Positions 10,201 to 16,713 of a DNA stretch of 32,091 bases are shown here, one piece after another. The translations under genes and the position numbers were made by a program. Every line of letters starts with the position of its first letter. Position 1 is the stretch's first letter. Under the pieces are notes generated by a model, which was not told the origin of the DNA, searched no databases, and saw only the letters and a list, made by a program, of their open reading frames with translations. The stretch comes from Rhizaria sp. SCN 62-66. Taxonomy: Eukaryota > Rhizaria, unplaced. The stretch spans positions 1 through 32,091 of the forward strand of contig MEDY01000346.1 in NCBI GenBank assembly GCA_001724265.1, written 5' to 3'.

Positions 10201-12624
10201 CGCGGCGAGCCGGCGCTCGGCCTGGCGTGCGCGCGCGCGGGCGCCCGCGGCGTCGGCCGCCAGCGCGGAGATGCGCAGGTCCGTCGCGGCCGCAGTGGCG
10301 CGCGCTGCGGCGGCGGCCGCCGCGGTATGCTGCTGCAGCAACGCGGAGAGCGAGGAGGAGAGCGACGACGAGTGCAGAGAAAGCAGGGAAAGCAGGTGCG
10401 AGGTCCACGAGAGCGGGACCCCCGCCGTGGGCGTTGCTGCGGAGTATGGCTCCTGCGTCAGCTGTTGCTGCTCTTGACTCGCAGGCGGGGCAGCGGGGGA
10501 CGATGACGTTGTCGTCGTCGTCGTCGTCGTTGTCGTCGTCGTGGTAGTGGTCAGCAGAGGACTCAGCGGCTGCTGCTGCTGTTGCTGCTGGACTCTGTTG
10601 GGGTGAGTGAAATGGAGCACCGACTCGTTGCGGCCAATGCCCGCGAGGCCCGACGCAACGACGCTCTGTGCGTGCACCGGGGAGAACGGGACAACCGGTA
10701 AGGGCACCTCGCCACCAGCGCCCGCATTCACAGCTGCGGTCGCGCCGGGGGGCGCTGTCCCCGCCTCTGCTGCTGCCGTCGCCGACGTGACCGTTGAGAC
10801 GGCAGCTGCGACGGGCCAGCGAGGCGGCAACGGCACAGGCGCAGTGCTCGCATGGCTATCAAGGCCCTCATCATCCCCGAGGCCGTTGTTGCTCGCATTC
10901 AACACACCGTCGACGCTGTTAGCGCTGTTCCCGCTCGCGCTCGAACCGCTGCTATTGCTATTGCTGCTGCTGCTGCTGTTCGAGGTCGGGTGCTGGTGCT
11001 GGTGTTGGTCGTACGCGTGCGCAAGCGGGGTGCACGCCAGGCAGTGCGCGTGCGAGCAGTGGATGCACACCTCGGCAAAGCACGCGCCGTGCACGCGCAT
11101 CGCGGCGTCGCGCGCGGTCGTGCCGGCCGCCAGCCCGAGCGCGCCGCTGCCGCCTGAGGGCAGCGAAGGGAGCTCGGGGAGCGCAAGTGAGTTGTTCGCG
11201 CCGCGAGCGTTACTGTTCGCGTTGCTGGTGCGGTGTCCGGCGCGGCTGCCGCTGCGGCTGTTGCAGCGCGAGTTGTTGCGGCTCACGTTGCTCACCAGCA
11301 GCGAGTTGTTCACGTTGTCGCTGTCGCGCAACATGTAGTAGTCGTACGCGGCCGCCTCGCTTGCACTCAGAGGGCCGACAGCGTTGGGGCCAGCGCCAGC
11401 GCCAGCCTCGGCTGCAGGAGTGTTGCCGTTCACAGCCGATGTGGTCGCCGTTGTGACAGCTGCAGTCTGCGTCGCCGCGCGCGCAGCCTTGTACCAGCAC
11501 CAGCCGCAAAGCAGCGGCGCCTGCCACGCGCGCTCAACACGTCCGACGGCGGCCACGGCGGCCTCGGCCTTGCCCGCGGCCGCGGCGACCGCTGACTGGA
11601 GCTGCGCGACGTGGCCCGCCACCTTGCGGCCTTTGCCCAGCTCCTCCTTGACGGCCGCGACCTCGCGCCCCGAGGCGTCTGCGCGCCCGGCCAGCTCAGC
11701 GATGTGGCTCTCTGCGCGCGCAACGGCCGTCTCGAGCGTCTCGATACGGCTGCGCAGCTCTGCGCTCTCCCCGCGCGCCGCCGCCAGCGCGGCCAGTCGC
11801 TCGCCGCGCTCGGCAGTCGTGCGCGCCTCGGCCGCGGCCAGCGCGCGCTCCAGCGCCGCGCGGCGGTCCGTCTCGGTGCTCAGCGCGACGTGCAGCGAGC
11901 GCACCTCGCGGGACGCGGCCTGCGACTGCAGCTGCAGCGGCGTGATCGCAGACGAGAAAGAAGTCAAGCGAGACTGCAGGTCCTGGAGCAACGCGGACAT
12001 TAGGGGCGGGAACGAGGTCATGCCGCCGCCGCCCGCAGGAGACTGCAGGTCGGCCCCAGCGCCAGCGGCGGATGAGGGCGAGAAGCCGCTCGACGTGCGG
12101 GCGAGCGCAGGGAACCCTTGGGCGTTGTTTGCGCCCGCACTGTTCGCGTTATTCTTGCTGTTTTGTGCTGCTGAAGACCTCGACTCGGTCATGATGTCGC
12201 CCGGCAGACTTGGGTAGCCTGTGTAGGCCAGATCAGCCTCGTCGGGCGCCTCAGCGTCCGTATCGCCGCCGGCGACGGCGCCCGCGGCGAGCGCGGCGGC
12301 CGTCACCGGCGGGTTCTGGCCCTCGCCATCGACGCTGCTGGCGGTGGTGCCCGTCAGTGAAGACGCGGCGTCCGTCGACAGCAAACGGCTCAGTGCGCCA
12401 GGGGCACCAGCTGTAGAACCATGAACGGCGAGGCTCGCGGCGCGGGGCAGCGGGGCGCGGGGCGAGGCCCCGTCAGCGGCAGCGGAAGTCGAGTGAGAGA
12501 CTCTCGACGACAGCATCCCCGAAGTCCCCTGCACGGACGCAGGGGCGCGGGAGCGCGGGAGAGTCAGCGCAACATCGGGAAAAATGTCAGTTGGAAGGAA
12601 TAGCGAGTCGCGGTCACCAGACAT
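7213..12624 (-). CDS. P2: giant Ala-rich coiled-coil protein with Cys clusters and RS stretch
   Basis: One open frame of 1803 aa from ATG at 12624 (N-terminus MSGDRDSLFLP) to TAA at 7213. The frame stays open upstream to about 12912, with an ATG at 12897. That part is AT-rich and contains a pyrimidine-rich TCCTCCACAG acceptor, so I treat it as 5' untranslated sequence with a probable intron. Residues 202-368 form a coiled coil. C373 and C376 sit in a C-x2-C-x-YKAAR motif, and a second cluster, C515 to C531, has spacing C-x4-C-x2-C-x4-C-x2-C with two His between Cys. Gln and Thr runs follow near 679-708, then a second coiled coil near 732-845, an Arg-Ser stretch near 1376-1413, and three [KR]RGS motifs near 1306, 1638 and 1741. 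No enzymatic domain is visible. Family unknown; a zinc-binding, phosphorylated scaffold is inference. Confidence 0.85.
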   Translation of the reverse strand: MSGDRDSLFLPTDIFPDVALTLPRSRAPASVQGTSGMLSSRVSHSTSAAADGASPRAPLPRAASLAVHGSTAGAPGALSRLLSTDAASSLTGTTASSVDGEGQNPPVTAAALAAGAVAGGDTDAEAPDEADLAYTGYPSLPGDIMTESRSSAAQNSKNNANSAGANNAQGFPALARTSSGFSPSSAAGAGADLQSPAGGGGMTSFPPLMSALLQDLQSRLTSFSSAITPLQLQSQAASREVRSLHVALSTETDRRAALERALAAAEARTTAERGERLAALAAARGESAELRSRIETLETAVARAESHIAELAGRADASGREVAAVKEELGKGRKVAGHVAQLQSAVAAAAGKAEAAVAAVGRVERAWQAPLLCGWCWYKAARAATQTAAVTTATTSAVNGNTPAAEAGAGAGPNAVGPLSASEAAAYDYYMLRDSDNVNNSLLVSNVSRNNSRCNSRSGSRAGHRTSNANSNARGANNSLALPELPSLPSGGSGALGLAAGTTARDAAMRVHGACFAEVCIHCSHAHCLACTPLAHAYDQHQHQHPTSNSSSSSNSNSSGSSASGNSANSVDGVLNASNNGLGDDEGLDSHASTAPVPLPPRWPVAAAVSTVTSATAAAEAGTAPPGATAAVNAGAGGEVPLPVVPFSPVHAQSVVASGLAGIGRNESVLHFTHPNRVQQQQQQQPLSPLLTTTTTTTTTTTTTTTSSSPAAPPASQEQQQLTQEPYSAATPTAGVPLSWTSHLLSLLSLHSSSLSSSLSALLQQHTAAAAAAARATAAATDLRISALAADAAGARARARQAERRLAALAAAVERVWGDAAAVGDRERLRRAAEERWGVDVMITDGNNNSVNANNMNTDVDVGALPPPAAVVAVASAAATLLQPQLAALAEAAFRAGVAAASASTSAVPVPGVAAGVGRRSTLTSAGSAIGAGAGAAHGTHGAHGAHGGIPGAAGLAAFAAAASSSSNFASLASAAATAAAMNAASHGHNGGTVPPAMLPALSQQQLQLPHQSHQPLQQQQLNGQLLSSRGPAVDAASSALALNAAAVAVTGDTAGASVLGSLAATGDFALLLPLHSAATAEAATAGPLPVAGLGLADAGGPGAADGAHELGGDAAASGAMRPGTSAGAGAGVGAGGASGLIMRAQAQALSNSLSLASKQQQMLMAQRQYNALTHAQTGAGAEGDAAAADPMAAAVLAAATGGVDESWSPAWAASAAVAHGHSATSAAHGHSLARAGSMSPRHLYPVIGGVQSPANGALSPAGSACTPAAGAHGHAAHGPFAQSPTAGDAAPSGGGGAVTAVTAARRGSIVKLEHEVTELRAMVAALTSAAAAATAAATAAGERAARATVAANAAHGHRRGRHGHGRSARRRSSQDTDHERSHSRSRSQSRSDSGSGSDSRSRSRSRPDDSRGGNELYRPRSPRENQTHAAAHPSAPAAPAAGAGVSGLARAHAMWHLPQSSSTPQSHPHASAHAGAHPGNSSSSHASSAATTAAAPASRGNSRGNSRGSVRASGSLGLLQSHSHAAGANGTSSIAAGFGFAPGSTLAPSSAASSSSASLSRPTSRGTAQPTAPPLLTGPAAAAYEVDEWGFPIPKALAMRARRQTRTPGTPGLLLPAGTPGLGTAAAAGGEGAVVSKRGSLVLQRVPSSSAVPHQFASRSVDDASAAAGATATASSATASAAAAAAAAAATAAAAAAGFAAVTAVAGSNATGGVAVAGHHGAGAGSSGLGGPVVTGAGGRRGSVILTMSRELRAMATTPQSSAAATPVAVAGGTAGAGRPPLGMAGAGSGLNRQASAAGAIV
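7381..7404 (-). other. RRGS motif, copy 3, in P2
   Basis: Encodes GRRGSVIL, followed shortly by ELRAM. The R-R-x-S context matches the general basophilic (PKA-type) phosphorylation consensus. It is one of three related copies in the C-terminal third of P2. Confidence 0.4.
8385..8498 (-). other. Arg-Ser (RS) stretch in P2
   Basis: Encodes a run rich in SR, RS and DS dipeptides near residues 1376-1413. RS stretches are known in splicing factors and other phosphorylated scaffolds. No RNA-recognition motif accompanies it here, so an SR-splicing-factor label is not justified. Confidence 0.5.
10511..10540 (-). repeat. GTC/GTT trinucleotide run coding poly-Thr in P2
   Basis: A GTC-dominated microsatellite (ACG/ACA/ACC codons on the coding strand) encodes most of a Thr run next to a Gln run. 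The mixed codons suggest it is somewhat old or under selection at the protein level. Confidence 0.8.
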
Positions 12625-13147
12625 GACGACGGCGGCGGCGGCGACGGCGGCGGCGACGACGAACAAGACTCTGAAGAACTGTGGAGGAGAGTGGGAACGA
12701 AAGTCGTGTACTATAGGAAACAACAATATTTTAAGAACGTAATAAAGAATGAGATAGTGATTCAAAGATATTTGTACTCGAAAATTACGGTTAAATCCAA
12801 TTTGACGCTCGAATGAAAGAGAGATAGTTTGATAAATTGCTGAGAAACCGACAGCATTCGCTGTCATCCACCTCGAGTCGCACCTCGCTCTTGCCATGAG
12901 CGTAACATACAAAATTGCACGTCGAAAAGCGAGGAGACAAAATCAACCCACGATAAAACTGAAGTATATGATAAAGAATGATGCTTTATTCGAACTAAGT
13001 ACTAAATTAACCCAATAACCATCGGGTATCCACACCAAACATGCCGCTGCCCAGACTGGCGCAGCAGTGGCCTTGAACCACATACATCAAGCACCGCAGT
13101 TGTCGCTGCGATACTTCTGCGTCGCATTCAGTATCAATACAGGACGC
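12625..13147. other. Spacer upstream of P2 with candidate 5' UTR exon and intron acceptor
   Basis: On the minus strand a pyrimidine-rich CTCCTCCACAG acceptor at 12679-12680 would start a GC-rich leader exon of about 54 nt before the P2 ATG. A matching donor is not clear; a GTATGT occurs near 12908 but in a poor exon-end context. Beyond it lies AT-rich DNA holding the 3' flank of the SAM-domain gene. Confidence 0.35.
12985..12990 (-). other. Possible polyadenylation signal AATAAA
   Basis: AATAAA on the minus strand lies about 160 nt past the stop of the SAM-domain gene. The hexamer is common by chance in AT-rich DNA and other genes here lack an obvious copy. Confidence 0.25.
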
Positions 13148-14175
13148 TCACTCCCTCAGCGGCAGCGCGGCCGGAGGAGCGTTGGCGACAGCCTCGCCCG
13201 CCGCGGCCGCCGCGGCAGCCTGGTCGGCGGACTTAACTGCCGTCGCGGTGGCCGCCGCGATCTCGGCCTCTTGCTCGGCCGCCTTGATCTTGCTGTACTC
13301 GGCGCGGATCAACGCGAGCTCGGCCTCGACAGTGGTGCCACGGGTGGCGGCGTTCGCGGTGGCGGCCTGCAGCATGGCCTTCTCCTCGGCCACCATCGAC
13401 TCGGCCTAAATTAGAGACAGAACACAAAACAACACATATAAACAGATGCGTGAGGGAATTACATTCCAATAATATGTTAAACAGCATGAAAATCTCGTGA
13501 TTGAACAATTTCAGCAGAAATAGATCAGTCAATGTCAACAAGATATTGAGTGTGCTGAAACGTTAGACGTACCGCGCCCTTCTTGAACTTGCCCTCGGCC
13601 CAGAGCTTCTGGCGCATCGCCTGGACCTCCTTGGCGTACGCCTTGGCGCTGTAGCGCTCGGCCTCGGACTGGCACGAGTTGGAGCGGACGACGGAGATGG
13701 CGGAGAGGAGCATGACGTACTGCTCAGGCCGCAGCCCGGCCAGCTCAAGGTCGGCCTGAGTGAGCGTGAAGAGCGCGGCGCCGTCGATGCGCTGCTTCGT
13801 GATGTACGCCACCGCCTGCGGGTCGACCTTGAGCGAGCGGAGGAAGACGACAACCTGCGGCGGGAGCCAGAGCTTGCTGGTGTGGATCACGGTGGTGTCG
13901 TACGACGTGCGGTGCTGCATGGGCGTCGCGCTGGTGTAGGTCGTGTCGGAGATCGCGATCGTTGCCAGGGGGGACGACATCGGCGGCGCAGGGATCATCG
14001 ACGGGTAGTGCAGCGCAACGGGGGATGCGCAGACAATGCAGGTGACGAGCGGGGTCGCCGTGGGGGTGACGGTGAGCACGGACTGGCAGTGCGGGCAGCG
14101 CACCAGGAAGTGCACGGGCAGCACCACGCCGTTCGGGTCGACATCGGCCGGGGAGGGGACAGCAGGGGCTGACAT
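13148..14175 (-). CDS. Zinc-ribbon and SAM-domain protein
   Basis: Two exons, 14175-13573 (201 codons) and 13405-13148, joined in phase 0, give 286 aa with a TGA stop. C27, C30, C46 and C49 form a C-x2-C-x15-C-x2-C zinc-ribbon-like knuckle. Residues about 101-165 fit a sterile alpha motif (SAM): a W followed by a helix ending in FLRSL, then IDGAALFTLTQADLELAGL and a C-terminal helix LLSAISVVR. Known SAM domains mediate homo- or hetero-oligomerisation and sometimes RNA binding. The tail (about 170-286) is an Ala/Glu/Lys helix that may form a coiled coil, and the intron falls inside it. It is divergent from P4 with about 630 bases between starts. The partner is unknown. The SAM assignment is fairly secure; the metal site is probable. 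Confidence 0.88.
13406..13572 (-). other. Intron in SAM-domain gene (GT-AG, 167 nt)
   Basis: The donor is GCG|GTACGT and the acceptor is ATTTAG|GCC on the minus strand. It is phase 0. It is AT-rich between two GC-rich exons, and both flanks encode the same Ala/Glu/Lys helix. Confidence 0.88.
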
Positions 14176-14808
14176 CACAGCAAAAAACGCGGCAGAAACT
14201 GGCGTGGGTAGATTCTCCGCGGGGTTGAGGGGCTTGAAAAGTCTGCGAAGTGAAACTAAGGCGACAAGAAGAAGGGAAGAAGTCGAACAAAAAGCGCAGA
14301 GTGAGTGAGTGTTGATGGGATGACTTGCTGTTCAAATTTAGCATAAAAAGAAAGAGGATGTGCGGTAGCTGTAAACCGATTTGTGGACAAAAATAAACAC
14401 ATGTATAGAAATCATTGAAGGCAGTGTATATGACGTTCAGGCGAACGCGTATTTCAGGTGTTTGTGAAGTGAAGAGTCGGGCGCGAAGCCGAGACTTTTT
14501 GCGAACCCATGTGGTGGTTGGAGGAACAGAGGCGTGAGGTCGCAGTTTCATCCTTAATATAACCGTGCACAATCGTTACTCAGGACTGAAAACGTGTGTC
14601 TGTTAATCTCCATAACGTGGCTTTACGTTTTTTTTAATAGATCTTTTCCTAGCCTTTCATACATCTTACACTCATGTCATTCAGTGAAGTGTCGTTTCAC
14701 CCTCCTCTCACCAGAATCAACCTCTGCTTTCCCTCGCCTCCACACTTGCCAAACAGACTGCTTCAACTCCCTATCTGTGACTGAAGCACACATTGTGTCT
14801 GTAATACA
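14176..14808. promoter_or_regulatory. Bidirectional intergenic region between SAM gene and P4
   Basis: The two genes diverge, so this 633-base spacer must contain both promoters and both 5' untranslated regions. The plus-strand side just upstream of P4 is pyrimidine-rich. No TATA-like or other box stands out with confidence. Confidence 0.5.
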
Positions 14809-16692
14809 ATGTCCGACCGCCTTACAGGTGAGCGCGACGTTGCCCCGGCCCTCCAAGCCGTCCTCGCGCCTACGCCAACTTCAGATTCTCGCTCCGGCTC
14901 TGCTTCGGGCTCTGCTCCCGCCGGGATTCACGGTACATCCTGGCTCAACGGTGGCGCGTACTCTGCCCCGTCACGGTCATTTCCCGCGCCGATGACCCGC
15001 GACGGGCTGCCCGTTATTGTGACGCCGATCCGCTCCCTCAAGTTCGACGAAGAGGAAGAGAACGCCGCCGCTGCCAAGGATAACAGCGGCAACCCTGACA
15101 GCGCTGCGACTGCTGCTGGCAGCACAGCTTCTGCGCCGAAGCCGGTGCTGCCTACGCCAGTCCGCAATCCCGTCGTTGCCCCGGAGCCCGCTCCCGCCTC
15201 TGCCTCTGCTGCTCCCGCTTCCCGCGCCCCCTCCTCGGCCGCTCATGCTGCGGCGACGGCTCGCGCTCCTGCTGCTGCTCCTGCTGCAGCTGCAGTGCCC
15301 CGGTCTGGCCTTGCTGCGTCTACCGCCCCGCCCGTCACGCCCGCTGGCAACGGCGGCTACTCCCGTGGCAACGGCAACAGCAGCGGCAGCGGTCCCCGCG
15401 ACCCCCAAGCCGCGTTCGCTGACTTGATGGCGCAGGTGGCCCCGATCATCGGTCACCAGGGCACGGCGTACAACCCGTCTAAGGGCCCTCATACCCCCGC
15501 CAAGGGCGTTTACACGCCGTCCAAGGGCGCGTACCCCAGTGCTAACAGCCCCGAAGACGTGTTCAAGCGCTCATTCGGCCATGCGCCGCCGGTCACGTCG
15601 CCCGTCTGCGCGCGCGCACGCGCCAGCACCGGCCCCCATGGCAACCACACTAGCGCTGACCCGTTTGGCTGCAACACAAACAACAGCGGTGGTGACAGTG
15701 ATTTCGGCGACTATGATCGCAATGCGCCTGTCTACAGACACGCCTCATACCCTGTCACCACCCCTGCTGCGAATGCAACTGCGCACGCACCGAACGCAAA
15801 CGCAAATGATGCGCTTGCTCGCAGTCGCTCTCCCTTTGCCCCGCGCTCACAGCCACAATTGCAGTCGCAGCTCGCGCGCGCACAGTCCCCACGCAGGCCG
15901 CAGCCTCAGTCGCCGCCGCTGCGCCGCGCGCACCGCTGCGAGGCGTGCCAATACAAGGCCGCCCGCGAGGCCAAGCAGGCCGCCGCCGCGCGCGCCGCCG
16001 CGGCCAGGGACGCCGCCGACGCCGCCGCGGCCGCCGCACACGCGCAGCGCTACCCGTACCCTGGCCAAAGCGGCGGCGAAGACTACTGGAACCAGTCGCC
16101 GTATATGGCGTCTGCGCGCGAGGTTGCCGCGGCGAGCTTGCTGGGCGGACACGGCGGCAGCAGCGGCATTAACGCGCGCTACGCGGCTGCTGTGGCCGCT
16201 GCGAAGACCGCGGCCGCCGCTGCCGCCGCCGCCGCCGCGGAGGCCGAGGCCGCTGCGCGCGCAGTGTCCGAGGCCGAGGCCGAGGCCGCCTCGCGTGGCG
16301 GGGCCGGCAGCGGTGCGCTTTATGTGTGTCACTGTCCCGTGCTGGCGCAGTCGCCCAAGTTCGACGTCAGCGCGCGTGAAGCCGCCAAGCACGGCCGCGC
16401 GCTCGGCAGGACGCCCGCGCTGGCAACGGCCTCGCCCGTTGCAGCGTACGACCGGTACCCCGCGCTCACTGCGGCGCAGAGTCCTGCCCGCGGCCACTAC
16501 CCTGCGCTTATGGCTTCGCACGGCCCCTCCGCGGCAGCTGCCCCCGGGCAGTCCGGCGACGCGACGGTCGACGCTGGCGCTGCCGTGCTGCGCGCCGCGC
16601 TCGCGGAGATCCGCGCAGTCGGCGCGACGCTGGACGACGGCGACGGGGACCGAGACAGTGACAGCGAGAGTGAGGCCCGGTATCGCATGTAG
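14809..16692 (+). CDS. P4, N-terminal part: Ala-rich protein with C-x2-C-x-YKAAR motif, ending at in-frame TAG
   Basis: An open frame of 627 aa from ATG (MSDRLTGERD) to TAG at 16690. Residues about 221-244 carry three tandem P-[SA]-K-G units, two of them TPxK and so matching the cyclin-dependent-kinase consensus. C377 and C380 lie in HRCEACQYKAAREAK, matching P2 residues 373-381 in motif and in position. C507 and C509 (YVCHCPV) form a second Cys pair. Ala/Arg/Glu helices near 385-410 and 455-490 could form coiled coils. The same frame stays open after a second TAG at 16711 for a further 963 codons, and the spacer is coding-like in composition, so this is probably the first part of a 1.6 kaa protein. 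Function unknown. Confidence 0.8.
   Translation: MSDRLTGERDVAPALQAVLAPTPTSDSRSGSASGSAPAGIHGTSWLNGGAYSAPSRSFPAPMTRDGLPVIVTPIRSLKFDEEEENAAAAKDNSGNPDSAATAAGSTASAPKPVLPTPVRNPVVAPEPAPASASAAPASRAPSSAAHAAATARAPAAAPAAAAVPRSGLAASTAPPVTPAGNGGYSRGNGNSSGSGPRDPQAAFADLMAQVAPIIGHQGTAYNPSKGPHTPAKGVYTPSKGAYPSANSPEDVFKRSFGHAPPVTSPVCARARASTGPHGNHTSADPFGCNTNNSGGDSDFGDYDRNAPVYRHASYPVTTPAANATAHAPNANANDALARSRSPFAPRSQPQLQSQLARAQSPRRPQPQSPPLRRAHRCEACQYKAAREAKQAAAARAAAARDAADAAAAAAHAQRYPYPGQSGGEDYWNQSPYMASAREVAAASLLGGHGGSSGINARYAAAVAAAKTAAAAAAAAAAEAEAAARAVSEAEAEAASRGGAGSGALYVCHCPVLAQSPKFDVSAREAAKHGRALGRTPALATASPVAAYDRYPALTAAQSPARGHYPALMASHGPSAAAAPGQSGDATVDAGAAVLRAALAEIRAVGATLDDGDGDRDSDSESEARYRM
14809..16692 (+). other. 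Alternative reading: P4 as one gene 14809-19605
   Basis: Frame 14809-16692 and frame 16714-19605 are the same reading frame. Joined by decoding both TAGs they would give 1598 aa, close to P2 (1803 aa), with the order Cys motif, second Cys cluster, Gln run and RS stretch matching P2. The alternatives are two genes 126 nt apart or a spliced intron. See the TAG entry. Confidence 0.5.
15469..15540 (+). repeat. PSKG/PAKG tandem peptide repeat in P4
   Basis: Three tandem copies of [YH]-x-P-[SA]-K-G are encoded. Two contain T-P-x-K, the classical proline-directed kinase consensus. Confidence 0.6.
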
Positions 16693-16713
16693 CGACGTCA
16701 ACGGAAGCAATAG
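16690..16713 (+). other. Two in-frame TAG codons inside P4 coding frame
   Basis: TAG at 16690-16692 and TAG at 16711-16713 are separated by six sense codons (RRQRKQ). Directly after the second TAG the same frame reads KRAAAEAAAKQLL and then six Gln, a typical basic helix with no composition break. A GT-AG intron that spans both TAGs and keeps frame would be 16680-16787 (108 nt). Its donor, GTATCG, departs from the GTAYGT seen in every other intron here, and the acceptor has no pyrimidine tract. Confidence 0.85.

Noticed and set aside
12625-12912. P2 starting upstream, with an ATG at 12897
   Set aside because: This part is AT-rich unlike the P2 body, includes a good intron acceptor, and gives a hydrophobic stretch unlike the rest. 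The ATG at 12624 sits where coding composition begins.
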